Source of the DNA: Legionella_A sp963772805
GTDB taxonomy: Bacteria > Pseudomonadota > Gammaproteobacteria > Legionellales > Legionellaceae
DNA length: 64,000 nt
Assembly: GCA_963772805.1 (NCBI GenBank)
Contig: CAVYYU010000002.1
Coordinates: 540,725-604,724 of the forward strand
Direction: 5' to 3'
In this document: piece by piece, positions 26,971 to 35,580 of the stretch
Position numbering within the stretch: position 1 is the stretch's first letter
Layout of the letters: each line of letters begins with the position of its first letter
The notes under the pieces: model-generated
What the model saw: the letters and a program-made list of their open reading frames with translations, nothing else
Told to the model about the DNA's origin: nothing
The model's database searches: none
Position numbers and translations under genes: made by a program

Positions 26971-27156
26971 ATGACTAAACACGATATTGATAAAGCGTAT
27001 GTGAGCCCCATTGACCGCTTCTTATTTGAGTTTGATGCGACCCATGAAAAATCGGCGTCACAATTACAAGAGATCAAAAAATATAAAAAAATCTTTGCAC
27101 AGCGTGATCATGCGCAGGTAGAAGGTGAATCAGAAGAAATTTGGTCCGGGTTTTGA
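26971..27156 (+). CDS. Small conserved protein of Legionellales type
   Basis: A 61-residue acidic/basic soluble protein with the core DKAYVSPIDRFLFEFDATHE and SASQLQEIKKYKKIF. From memory it resembles a small family annotated in Coxiella and Legionella (CBU_0585-like), whose function is unknown. It is preceded by GGATAAAAA and is divergent from add. No catalytic motif is visible. Confidence 0.7.
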   Translation: MTKHDIDKAYVSPIDRFLFEFDATHEKSASQLQEIKKYKKIFAQRDHAQVEGESEEIWSGF

Positions 27157-27198
27157 GAATGTTATTTATTATGTATTGAATATCGCATCAAAAATAAT

Positions 27199-27225
27199 TT
27201 AAGTTTTTTCTGATGCAAGCAATAA
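27199..27225 (+). promoter_or_regulatory. Possible sigma-28 promoter of flgM
   Basis: TTAAGTTT, 11 bases, AGCAATAA compares well with the flagellar sigma-28 consensus TAAAGTTT-N11-GCCGATAA (7 of 8 and 5 of 8). It lies 31 bases upstream of flgM and overlaps the dyad GCATCA...TGATGC at 27185-27216. Confidence 0.45.
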
Positions 27226-27256
27226 GGAAATTATAGGCATTTTTTTAAGGATTATC

Positions 27257-27523
27257 ATGAGCGATTTTAAAATTGGCAAAACCACCATCGTTTTGAATAC
27301 ACTTCCTGAGCATGCAAAATCCAAGGCTACTGTTGTAGGTAGAGAGTCGGAGCTATCAGCCTATCGCAGTCATTTTCATGAAATGGTTAATCACATCAAA
27401 ACATTAGCTGATTCACCTTATTGTCAAAATAGGGTCGAACAATTGAAACAAGATATTGCCGAGAATAAATATAAGATTGACTATAAAGAGCTTATAGAGC
27501 AATTATTGGTTGAAGAGGTATAA
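27257..27523 (+). CDS. flgM: Anti-sigma-28 factor FlgM
   Basis: FlgM holds FliA inactive until hook-basal bodies are complete and is then exported. The 88-residue protein has a disordered N-terminal half and the family C-terminal helix region NRVEQLKQDIAENKYKID followed by ELIEQLL. A TTAAGGATT ribosome-binding site precedes the ATG. It is followed by flgN, the usual flgM-flgN pair. Confidence 0.9.
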   Translation: MSDFKIGKTTIVLNTLPEHAKSKATVVGRESELSAYRSHFHEMVNHIKTLADSPYCQNRVEQLKQDIAENKYKIDYKELIEQLLVEEV

Positions 27524-27541
27524 CAATTTTTGGTGTTAATC

Positions 27542-27910
27542 ATGAGCAGCCACGTTTTGCATTCTGAATTATTGGATCAAATAAAACAATTAAATCATCA
27601 TCTTGCTAATGATCAGCAGGTGTTTGTAGATGGCAATCAGCTAAATCTCGAAGAGAGCAATAACAGCAAAATGGAGATTCGAAACACTATCGAATCGCTG
27701 ACAGTGGCCTTGCAAGAGCAAAGCAAAGACAAGAAAGACCCCGTCGTATGGTCGAGCATCATGGACGAGTTGATGGCAACGGCCTCGTATATCCACGTTA
27801 ACCAAGCTGTTATCCAAGCGAATCAAGTGCACTATTTGAATTTGTTTCAGGCATTAATGAGTGTCGTCTCAAAAGAGACCGCGGATGCGTATGAGCCAGT
27901 TGCCTCATAA
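27542..27910 (+). CDS. flgN: Flagellar export chaperone FlgN, C-terminus altered by an IS
   Basis: FlgN escorts the hook-filament junction proteins FlgK and FlgL to the export gate. The protein is helical throughout, about 122 residues from the ATG at 27542, with QAVIQANQVHYLNLFQAL near the end. The assignment rests on this pattern and on its place right after flgM. Its last residues PVAS and the stop codon come from the inverted end of an insertion sequence that begins at 27897. Joining the flanks at the duplicated TGAGC restores DAYEQYPE followed by TAG at 29369-29382, the likely native ending. The change is small and probably tolerated. Confidence 0.75.
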   Translation: MSSHVLHSELLDQIKQLNHHLANDQQVFVDGNQLNLEESNNSKMEIRNTIESLTVALQEQSKDKKDPVVWSSIMDELMATASYIHVNQAVIQANQVHYLNLFQALMSVVSKETADAYEPVAS

Positions 27911-28009
27911 GTAAATGTTACCCAAGGGTCTTTTCGTTGCCTCATAACTCATGTTACCGAACTGAGACTTGATTAACATAAATATCCTCTATAAATATCC
28001 TAGCGGGGT

Positions 28010-28035
28010 GAAGGGGCCGGTAATGAGGCCCCTTC
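28010..28035. terminator. Strong stem-loop downstream of the IS transposase (shared IS block, copy B)
   Basis: GAAGGGGCC and GGCCCCTTC form a perfect 9-pair stem with loop GGTAATGA, preceded by AAATATCCTAGCGGGG. It occupies the same place in the IS as the G-rich hairpins of the other two elements. It could end transposase transcription or block read-through into the element. Confidence 0.6.
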
Positions 28036-28045
28036 GTTTATATCC

Positions 28046-28076
28046 TCACGGTCATCGCCGTCCCCGGCTGCACCGT
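28046..28076 (+). repeat. Shared 31-base structured IS motif, copy B
   Basis: Plus-strand copy reading TCACGGTCATCGCCGT to GGCTGCACCGT, ending 4 bases before the transposase stop codon. It is nearly identical to copies A and C in unrelated IS elements of this window. Confidence 0.85.
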
Positions 28077-28080
28077 ATGT

Positions 28081-29262
28081 TTAAATATAGCGCATTTTTG
28101 AATCGGTTTTGATATTTACCAATGAAAAAATTCGTTTTAATTTTTTTTGGATCGTTTTCTGTAGCATAAACGGGTTCAGTTGATTGTAAGCTTCTGTTAG
28201 TTCTTTTTTCTTGTCCTCACTGATATGTTCTGACTTAATTAAGCGTTGATAAGGTGTTTCTGGCTTGCTATGTTTCCTTATAATTTTGGCTTGAACCCTC
28301 TGTTTTTCAATAAGTTTAAAGTTGGGAAGAAAAAAATTATTCATTTGGGACACTTCATTTTTATAAAGGTCATTCATCAACTCAACAAGGGCTTCATTAT
28401 CAAGGCGAGAATAACCCATTAATTGCCTTACATGAGTCCAATTTTTTTGCTCAACATGGGCATTATCATCACTATGATAAGGCCTAGAACGAGTAAAATG
28501 GATCCTATGAGCACCTGCCTCGTTCGAAAAATAATGCATTAAATGCCAATTGAGAAATTCAGAGCCATTATCACAATCAAATCCCAAAATAAGAAAAGGT
28601 AAGTTCTCTTCAATATCTTTTATCTGCGATACCACGCCAGTAGCCCCTTTGTTCCAAACGGCTCTAAGCTCAGTCCATCCGCAGTTTATATCGGTCATCG
28701 TTAGACTCCATACAAAGCTGCCATTCAGGGATGACCCACAGTGAGCCACCGTATCCGCTTCTAGATAGCCAGGCCTGTCTTCATCCCACTGATTTGTTTT
28801 TACTGGAATATGTTTTTTTAATATACTGCCAGGCTTTGTGCCACCGTATGAACGTTTATATTTCACGCGCAATGGGATGAGCAATCGGTCGATGGTTGCA
28901 GCGCTCATCGATAATAAACCCTCATATACCCCGGGATCTAATGCACCATAAGCCTCACCATAATAAGGCAACCAAAGCGGCAAGGCCATTTTCAATCGTT
29001 TTCCACAAAGTTGGTCGCTTAATAGCCAAATCCGCTTTAATGGCTCCAGATAAAGATTTTCTGGATATATGCTAGGCCTACCTGTCTTTATTTTACGTTT
29101 CTGCTTCTTTGGGACAGCATTCAGCAATCGAATAGCATGCTTCTTGTGATAGCCACTCGATTCACATAATTCTTGCAGGATGATGCCTTTATCACGCTTT
29201 CCTGCAGCATGGTAACGTTTAGACAAATTTTTTAAGTAAAGCTCCATCGATAACTTCCCCAT
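28081..29262 (-). CDS. DDE (integrase-core) transposase
   Basis: A 393-residue transposase with an N-terminal helical DNA-binding region (about 1-60) and an rve-type catalytic core. The candidate acidic residues are in LEADTVAHCG (about residue 168), GFDCDNGSEFLN (about 230) and NAHVEQKNWTHVR (about 268). A basic C-terminal tail follows. It is close to the unclassified ISNCY / IS481-like transposases. Start at 29262; an internal ATG five codons later is equally possible. It looks intact. Confidence 0.88.
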   Translation of the reverse strand: MGKLSMELYLKNLSKRYHAAGKRDKGIILQELCESSGYHKKHAIRLLNAVPKKQKRKIKTGRPSIYPENLYLEPLKRIWLLSDQLCGKRLKMALPLWLPYYGEAYGALDPGVYEGLLSMSAATIDRLLIPLRVKYKRSYGGTKPGSILKKHIPVKTNQWDEDRPGYLEADTVAHCGSSLNGSFVWSLTMTDINCGWTELRAVWNKGATGVVSQIKDIEENLPFLILGFDCDNGSEFLNWHLMHYFSNEAGAHRIHFTRSRPYHSDDNAHVEQKNWTHVRQLMGYSRLDNEALVELMNDLYKNEVSQMNNFFLPNFKLIEKQRVQAKIIRKHSKPETPYQRLIKSEHISEDKKKELTEAYNQLNPFMLQKTIQKKLKRIFSLVNIKTDSKMRYI

Positions 29263-29498
29263 AAAAAATGTCCCTTATTATTATTTTTCTTCGGTAACAT
29301 AAGTTATGAGGCAACGAATCTAAAATTTCCTGTTTTCGGTAACATTTCTTTTGAGGCAACTCGTGAGCAGTATCCAGAGTAGAAATTCCCGCTAAATTCA
29401 TGTAAGTTACTTTTAAGCGTATTCATAACTTTTTTTATTCATACTGCTTGTCATGGCGTTGTAGCGCTTTATTGTCAATAAGGATGTTGATTTAGCCC

Positions 29499-31598
29499 AT
29501 GGAACCCATATCCACAGTTTTTCAGCGCATGAAAGGCTTCAATTTTGGAGCAGTAATTCTAGTTGTTGCCATGTTGTTTATGGTGATTATTCCTATGCCG
29601 CCGTTTGCACTGGATATGCTGTTCTCGTTCAACATAAGCTTGTCTCTTATTATCCTGATGGTTTGTTTGTATGTTGTGCGCCCACTTGAGTTCAGTGTAT
29701 TCCCGACCATTTTGCTGATTACAACCCTGTTGCGCCTTACCTTAAATATTGCATCGACACGTATTGTATTATTACGCGGCCACGAAGGAGCGGGTGCGGC
29801 GGGTGAAGTTATTCGCGCATTTGGTGAGGTGGTAATTGGAGGAAACTTTGTTGTTGGTTTGATTATTTTTGTTATTTTAATGATTATTAATTTCGTGGTG
29901 ATCACCAAAGGTGCTGGACGTATATCGGAGGTCAGTGCGCGCTTTACGCTGGATGCCATGCCGGGCAAACAAATGGCTATTGATGCTGATTTAAACACCG
30001 GTGTCATTGATCAACAAGAAGCGAAGCAAAGACGGCAAGAAATAATTATGGAGGCGGACTTTTATGGCTCTATGGATGGCGCCAGCAAATTTGTCCGTGG
30101 TGACGCCGTCGCTGGGTTATTGATTCTATTTATCAACTTGATCGGCGGTATTATTATTGGCACTATTCAACACAATATGCCACTGACTGATGCCGCCCAA
30201 ACGTTTTCAATTTTGACGATTGGTGATGGTCTGGTTGCACAGATACCCTCGCTGTTGCTGTCAATTGCGGCGGCAATTATGGTGACGCGGGTATCCGATG
30301 AGTCGGATATCAGTCAGCAGACAGCCAGCCAGCTATTCGGTAAATCAAAACCGATTCTGTTATCTACGGTAGTACTTGGAACGATAGCGCTTATTCCAAA
30401 AATGCCGCATTTTCCCCTGCTAACCTGCGCTGTAGCAGGTTTGGCTGTAAGTTATTATCTGGGCAAGAAAGAAAAACAGCAAATCTTGGTGACCGCAGGC
30501 GGGTTGCCAGCCAAACTGAATTCGGAGCACGGGTCGCAATCGTCCGCTGAAGTTGATTGGGATGATGTGGTCGTTAATGACCGGATTGCGCTGGAGCTGG
30601 GTTACGGCTTGGTGCAGTTGGTCGGGATTAAAAAAGATGGTCAATTAGTGTCTCGAATTAAGGGGATACGCAAGAGCGTTTCGCAAAAGCTTGGTTTTGT
30701 GATACCCATGGTTCATATTAAAGATAATGTCACCATGCCGCCCAACAATTACCGTGTTTATTTGAAGGGGGTAATGATTGCTGAAGGGGTTATTTACCCT
30801 GAAAAAATGTTGGCAATCAGTGCCGGTGATCATCGGCAAAAATTAGCGGGTATTCCAACCAAGGATCCCACTTTTGGACTGGATTGTTATTGGATTACAG
30901 ACAGTCAAAAAAACCAGGCACAAACGCTGGGTTACACGGTTGTTGATGCGAGCACGGTTATTACCACTCATCTCAAACAAATCATGCTGACTAATGCGGG
31001 ACATATTTTGGGTTACGAAGAGGTGCAGCAGCTGATTAGTCGTTTGACAACATCGGCACCAAAACTTTCTGAAACACTGACATCGACAACGCATGGCTTA
31101 CCGATCACAGTGATTTTCGGTGTGTTGCAAAAGCTACTGAACTCAGGAATACCAACTATCGATTTTACTACCATTTCTGAAACCATGATTGATGCCTGGG
31201 GGCGTGCAAAAGATCCCGAGGTGGTTACAACCTCGGTTCGTATTGCACTGAAACATTTAATCGTGTATAGCATTTGTGGTAGCCAAAAAGAATTACCAGT
31301 AGCCGTGCTCGACAATGAATTGACACAAGTTTTGCTTAAATCCGTGCAAGTGAATCAGGCGCTGAGTGAAAAAATGATTGTGCTGGAGCCGGGACTGACA
31401 GATAAAATGTTTAACCGCTTGTTAGAATATGTCAAAAAATGCGAGACTGATGCTTTGCCTGGTATAGTTCTTGTTCATGATGATTTACGCGCGGTTATGG
31501 AGCGTTTGTTTAAAGCCAGCACCCCAAATTTGCATTTCCTGGCATTTGCAGAAATTCCAGAAAATAAACAGGTAAATATAGTTGATAAAATTGGATGA
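29499..31598 (+). CDS. flhA: Flagellar export apparatus protein FlhA
   Basis: FlhA is the main inner-membrane export-gate protein of the flagellar type III system. The 699-residue protein has eight N-terminal spans (about 15-330) with the FHIPEP-type sequence EVSARFTLDAMPGKQMAIDADLNTG split over the second half, and a cytoplasmic C-terminal domain (about 360-699) that binds chaperone-substrate complexes. It begins 136 bases after the IS and is followed by flhF. Confidence 0.97.
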   Translation: MEPISTVFQRMKGFNFGAVILVVAMLFMVIIPMPPFALDMLFSFNISLSLIILMVCLYVVRPLEFSVFPTILLITTLLRLTLNIASTRIVLLRGHEGAGAAGEVIRAFGEVVIGGNFVVGLIIFVILMIINFVVITKGAGRISEVSARFTLDAMPGKQMAIDADLNTGVIDQQEAKQRRQEIIMEADFYGSMDGASKFVRGDAVAGLLILFINLIGGIIIGTIQHNMPLTDAAQTFSILTIGDGLVAQIPSLLLSIAAAIMVTRVSDESDISQQTASQLFGKSKPILLSTVVLGTIALIPKMPHFPLLTCAVAGLAVSYYLGKKEKQQILVTAGGLPAKLNSEHGSQSSAEVDWDDVVVNDRIALELGYGLVQLVGIKKDGQLVSRIKGIRKSVSQKLGFVIPMVHIKDNVTMPPNNYRVYLKGVMIAEGVIYPEKMLAISAGDHRQKLAGIPTKDPTFGLDCYWITDSQKNQAQTLGYTVVDASTVITTHLKQIMLTNAGHILGYEEVQQLISRLTTSAPKLSETLTSTTHGLPITVIFGVLQKLLNSGIPTIDFTTISETMIDAWGRAKDPEVVTTSVRIALKHLIVYSICGSQKELPVAVLDNELTQVLLKSVQVNQALSEKMIVLEPGLTDKMFNRLLEYVKKCETDALPGIVLVHDDLRAVMERLFKASTPNLHFLAFAEIPENKQVNIVDKIG

Positions 31599-31625
31599 TT
31601 GGTAGCCTACTAAAAAGGTGTCAGG

Positions 31626-32675
31626 ATGAAACTAGAAAAATTCAAAGCCGCATCCATGGCTGAAGCCATGAGTATGATAGAAAAAAAATTCGGCTCTGAG
31701 GCTGTGATATATTTTCAGAGCAAAACCATTGAAGGCATCGAAGTCATAGCGGGCCTTAATGGCCAGCCCACCGTTAAAAAAACAGCTACGGAAGTAGAAA
31801 AATCGCCAGAAAGTCTGCTCGAGCGCGTAACCGCACTTGATAATACAGCATTAAACAAAGAACTGCGCCGCATCGAAAAGCAGCACTTATTGATTCAGCG
31901 GATGCGGCAATTGAAATTTTCGTTTGAATTTATTGAAGATATTTCCAATCACTATTTATTAACCAGCGACATCGACGAGATAGCAAACGATGATGTCATC
32001 ATCAAATTACTCTTATCCAGATTACAAATTGAAGAAGATGAGTTAATTAATACGCGTAAAGTTTGTGCCCTGGTAGGACCCACGGGGATTGGCAAATCAA
32101 CCACAATCGCAAAGCTTGCCAGGCGCTTTGTAGCGCACCACGGCGCTAGCAAGCTCGGCATTATTAGTACGGACTTTCAGCGCATTATCGCTAAAAATCA
32201 ATTCAATCATTTTGGCAAGTTGCTCAATATTTCCGTTGAGTATGCACAAAATGCCATCGAATTGCGCGAAGCATTGCATATTTTTGCAGACAAGCAACTG
32301 GTGTTGATTGATACGGCGGGTGTCAATCAAAATGACAACCAGAAGCTAGCTGCTTTATTTGAGCGCTTAAGTAATGATGGTGAAGCGATCACGACTTATT
32401 TAGTGGCGCCCTGTACGCTGCAGAGTGATATTCTGGAAGATGTGGTTACTAAATTTAAGATGTCGCATACCGCGGGTTGCATTATCACCAAGATTGATGA
32501 AGGTAAGACCATCTCGCCTTGCTTGAGTGTCATCATGAGACATAGTTTGCCGATTGCATACTGGTGCAATGGACAAAATATTGTGCGTGACATTGCAGTA
32601 CCCAGTAAACCACGATTGATTGAAGCTATCTTTCAAGGGGAAAGACGTGATGCTCAAGTCTTTGTACCAACCTAA
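31626..32675 (+). CDS. flhF: Flagellar SRP-like GTPase FlhF
   Basis: FlhF is an SRP-family GTPase that fixes the position (usually polar) of flagella. The 349-residue protein has an N-terminal B domain (about 1-70, MKLEKFKAASMAEAM), an N domain and a G domain with GPTGIGKSTT (151-160), DTAGVNQND and TKIDEGKTISP. An AGGTG site precedes the ATG. It overlaps fliA by 26 bases; the partner gene flhG (fleN), which normally follows, is absent. Confidence 0.95.
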   Translation: MKLEKFKAASMAEAMSMIEKKFGSEAVIYFQSKTIEGIEVIAGLNGQPTVKKTATEVEKSPESLLERVTALDNTALNKELRRIEKQHLLIQRMRQLKFSFEFIEDISNHYLLTSDIDEIANDDVIIKLLLSRLQIEEDELINTRKVCALVGPTGIGKSTTIAKLARRFVAHHGASKLGIISTDFQRIIAKNQFNHFGKLLNISVEYAQNAIELREALHIFADKQLVLIDTAGVNQNDNQKLAALFERLSNDGEAITTYLVAPCTLQSDILEDVVTKFKMSHTAGCIITKIDEGKTISPCLSVIMRHSLPIAYWCNGQNIVRDIAVPSKPRLIEAIFQGERRDAQVFVPT

Positions 32676-33381
32676 TCAAGAAGAAGCAGACCTGTCGGCA
32701 TTGATGGTTGAATACGCGCCATTAGTGCGACGTCTCGCCGAACAAGTCCGTCAAAAAAACCCGTCAGTTTTAGATATTGATGATTTAATTCAATCAGGCA
32801 TTGTGGGTTTATTACATGCAAGACAAACGTATCGAGATGATCGCGGTGCGTCGTTTAAAACTTATGCTGTTACGCAAATCAGGTTTGCAATCTTTGATTG
32901 GTTGCGAAAACAATCAGGAATCACGCGTGATGTAAGTCAATACATTAAAAAAATAAGAGCGGCTGTCTCTCACATTGAGCAAACAAAAACCATCGTAAAA
33001 AACACGGATATTGCTGATGCCTTAGGTGTCTCCGAAGCTAAATACACCAATATGGTTGAAGAAATAAATGCATACAAAACCGTAAGTACAGAAGAATTCT
33101 CTCCTGATGGGACGTTTGCAACAGCGCGTGTTGAGAATCCCATGTTCCAGGCTTTGCAAGGGGAGCTGCGTTCAGGTGTCAAAGAGGTTATTACCGCATT
33201 GCCTCAAAGAGAACAGTTAATTTTAGCTTTATATTACACGGAGTTTTTAAATCTCAAGGAGATAGGCGACGTGCTAGGACTGACAGAAGCAAGAGTCTCG
33301 CAACTTCATCGCCAGCTATTGGAAAAGCTCAAGTTGAGAATGGCTCAGTTTGAGGATACCTTAGGCGATGATGTATGGTGA
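32650..33381 (+). CDS. fliA: Flagellar sigma factor FliA (sigma-28)
   Basis: FliA directs transcription of late flagellar genes such as fliC and flgM. I take the ATG at 32650 preceded by GGGGAAAG, giving 243 residues; upstream starts lie inside flhF. Region 2 (DIDDLIQSGIVGLLHARQTY, FKTYAVTQIRFAIFDWLRK) and region 4 (ALPQREQLILALYYTEFLNLKEIG plus the following helix-turn-helix) are clear, each given here in part. It overlaps flhF, so the two are coupled. Confidence 0.96.
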   Translation: MLKSLYQPNQEEADLSALMVEYAPLVRRLAEQVRQKNPSVLDIDDLIQSGIVGLLHARQTYRDDRGASFKTYAVTQIRFAIFDWLRKQSGITRDVSQYIKKIRAAVSHIEQTKTIVKNTDIADALGVSEAKYTNMVEEINAYKTVSTEEFSPDGTFATARVENPMFQALQGELRSGVKEVITALPQREQLILALYYTEFLNLKEIGDVLGLTEARVSQLHRQLLEKLKLRMAQFEDTLGDDVW

Positions 33382-33445
33382 TCTTGCCAAGGTATTAAAA
33401 TAAAAATTTATTTTACCAGTGCTTATTAACAATTGAGGGGAGAAC

Positions 33446-33829
33446 ATGATTGAAGGAGTTGTGGTAGAAGTCGTGATTTTGGCGGCCTTGATATGCGTGT
33501 TATTCGTGTTCTGCACGGTTGAATTTTTTGTTCTGCGACGAACGATGCTCAAGGTTAAAGAGGAGGCTGCAAAAACCGGATTGATATTACGAGTGATGGC
33601 TAAGAAATTAACGTCCTTTGAAAAAAGCTTGGAGGTGCATAATAACAACATGGCGCAAATCGAGCAAAATCCCAGGTTTTACAACAATAGCATCAACGAC
33701 TCCATCGAACATCAATATGAGCGGGCTAGACGGGTGTTGAAGCATGGTGCAAAAGATGATTTATCCAAGTTGCGCCAATGTGACATGACTGATGAAGAAA
33801 TTGAATTATTGACTGACTTGGTTGATTGA
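33446..33829 (+). CDS. DUF2802-type flagellar-locus protein
   Basis: A 127-residue protein with one N-terminal membrane span (about 5-30), a coiled-coil middle and the C-terminal motif QYERARRVLKHGAKDDLSKL followed by MTDEEIELLTDL. This matches DUF2802 proteins found in flagellar/chemotaxis operons of Gammaproteobacteria. The function is not known. A GAGGGGAG ribosome-binding site precedes the ATG, and the gene overlaps the spacer to flgA. Confidence 0.8.
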   Translation: MIEGVVVEVVILAALICVLFVFCTVEFFVLRRTMLKVKEEAAKTGLILRVMAKKLTSFEKSLEVHNNNMAQIEQNPRFYNNSINDSIEHQYERARRVLKHGAKDDLSKLRQCDMTDEEIELLTDLVD

Positions 33830-33846
33830 TTAGCAACGGGGGTGTT

Positions 33847-34560
33847 ATGGGCTTTGTTTTTCATGTATGGCTGATGGTCATCCTAGCTTCAGTATTTAAT
33901 TCGTTAGCCAATGCTGGAGTGCAAGGTTTTGCTAATTTTTCCGAGTTTGAAAATTACATTGCACAGTTTACCGAGCAGCAACTCGAAGTGAACCCTGACG
34001 AAGAGGCGAAAGTAATCATTTCGCAATTGGATGAGCACATGAAGCTGCCAACTTGCGCCACGCCAATTGAGGCAAGCATGTCGCAACCCGGTATCTCAAG
34101 CGCTACCAATGCAGTCGTTCTGCAGTGTAGAGGCGCTGCCAATTGGACATTATATGTTCCCGTCAAAATATCGCTAAGCACGAAAGTAGCTGTTGCAGGG
34201 CATGTGATTAGACCAGGAGAAATTATTGATGAGCAAGATGTGGTCGTGCAAAAACGCGATAAATTTGCGCTCCATGCGGGCTATTTTTCCCAGGTCAATG
34301 ATGTCGTTGGCCATAGTGCAGCCAGTTTTATCCCCGCTGGTGGCGTTTTTACTGGTAAGAATATCAAAAGAGTTCCGTTGATTAGAAAAAAACAAACCGT
34401 GGCCTTGGTGTTAAAGCATGGATCGATAGAAATTAGCATGACAGGTATTGCTAAAGCGGATGGCTATTTGCACGATTATATTAAAATTTTAAACCCATCT
34501 TCACAAAAAGTAGTTGATGCTGAAGTAGTATCAAGTGGTAAGGCAGTTATTATCTACTAG
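33847..34560 (+). CDS. flgA: Flagellar P-ring chaperone FlgA
   Basis: FlgA is the periplasmic chaperone for P-ring protein FlgI. The ATG at 33847 is preceded by ACGGGGG and gives 237 residues with a signal peptide ending near ANA. The SAF-domain part has VAGHVIRPGEIIDEQDVVVQ, and the C-terminal part has SSGKAVII, both typical. A conserved Cys pair (LPTC and LQC) fits the family's periplasmic location. Confidence 0.93.
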   Translation: MGFVFHVWLMVILASVFNSLANAGVQGFANFSEFENYIAQFTEQQLEVNPDEEAKVIISQLDEHMKLPTCATPIEASMSQPGISSATNAVVLQCRGAANWTLYVPVKISLSTKVAVAGHVIRPGEIIDEQDVVVQKRDKFALHAGYFSQVNDVVGHSAASFIPAGGVFTGKNIKRVPLIRKKQTVALVLKHGSIEISMTGIAKADGYLHDYIKILNPSSQKVVDAEVVSSGKAVIIY

Positions 34561-34704
34561 GCATTTTCGTGAGTCCGGCTCTTGCTTCGAGACATGTTGT
34601 GTTGTGTTTAACTCAATGTTTATATTATAAAAAAGCTGGCCAATGGAAAGTAATTGTGGGTAGTATATAGATTAATATTAATATGAAACCACGGACGGGA
34701 AGCC

Positions 34705-35580
34705 ATGCTGGTTATTCTTGGGTATTTGATTACGATTTTATCAGTATTCGGTGGTTTTGTACTTGGTGGTGGCCATCTTTCCGCACTTTTCCAGCCAGTC
34801 GAGTTGTTAATGATTGGCGGGGCATCGTTAGGTTCTTTTCTGGTAAGTAACAATTGGAAGATTGTAAAAAAAACAGGCAAAAATATATTCGTAACGCTCA
34901 CTAGTTTTGGCTACTCTAAGGCATACTATCTTGAGCTCCTGACTTTACTTTATGAAATCAGTGACAAGATAAAAAAGGAAGGCGCCTTATCACTGGAGGC
35001 GGATATAGAAAATCCGGTTGAAAGTGCATTATTCAAGCGCTTTCCATTGGTTAAAAAAGATTCTGAAATCATGGAGTATCTTTGTGATTACTTGCAATTT
35101 ATCGTCATGGGACGAGTTGATAAACATAATATGGATACCTTGATGGATGAGGACATAGAAACATTCACCGAGGAAAAAGAGCAATGCATCCAGGCGATTA
35201 ATAAAGTCGCAGATGGCATGCCGGCTTTTGGGATTGTAGCGGCCGTAATGGGGATAGTGCATACCATGGGTTCACTGGGTGTTCCTCCTGAACAGCTAGG
35301 GAGGATGATTGCGGGTGCCTTAGTGGGGACTTTCCTGGGAGTCTTGATTGGCTATGGTTTTGTTGCACCGATAGGGGTATTACTTGAGCACCGAATGAAT
35401 GCTGCTGCAAAAGCATTGTTTTGTGTGAAGATGGTGCTGATTGCTACGGTCAATAATTTTGCGCCATCCATTGCGGTTGAGTTTGGTCGAAAAATAATTT
35501 TTGGTGGCGATCGTTTGAACAGCAGAGAGCTCGAATCCTCACTTAAAGAGATGAAACAAGCTAAATCAGGAACGCCATAA
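34705..35580 (+). CDS. motA: Flagellar stator protein MotA
   Basis: MotA forms the proton-channel stator with MotB. The 291-residue protein has four membrane spans (about 1-22, 28-48, 165-185 and 205-225), and the cytoplasmic loop carries charged residues for rotor contact. The C-terminal region has the proline-containing LGVPPEQLGRMIAGALVGTF. It ends immediately before motB with no spacer. Confidence 0.95.
   Translation: MLVILGYLITILSVFGGFVLGGGHLSALFQPVELLMIGGASLGSFLVSNNWKIVKKTGKNIFVTLTSFGYSKAYYLELLTLLYEISDKIKKEGALSLEADIENPVESALFKRFPLVKKDSEIMEYLCDYLQFIVMGRVDKHNMDTLMDEDIETFTEEKEQCIQAINKVADGMPAFGIVAAVMGIVHTMGSLGVPPEQLGRMIAGALVGTFLGVLIGYGFVAPIGVLLEHRMNAAAKALFCVKMVLIATVNNFAPSIAVEFGRKIIFGGDRLNSRELESSLKEMKQAKSGTP

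Larger units (their letters stand above)
27897..29363 (-). mobile_element. Insertion sequence with doubled inverted end repeats
   Basis: A 1,467-base element flanked by the 5-base direct repeat TGAGC (27892-27896 and 29364-29368). Each end carries two copies of a 24-base repeat beginning GTTGCCTCA and ending ATGTTACC: at 27899 and 27936 on the left, and on the opposite strand at 29337 and 29292 on the right. It encodes a DDE transposase on the minus strand. Downstream of that gene are copy B of the shared 31-base motif and a G-rich hairpin. Confidence 0.85.

Noticed and set aside
27641..27832. A minus-strand frame opposite flgN
   Set aside because: Fully inside flgN with no signals of its own.
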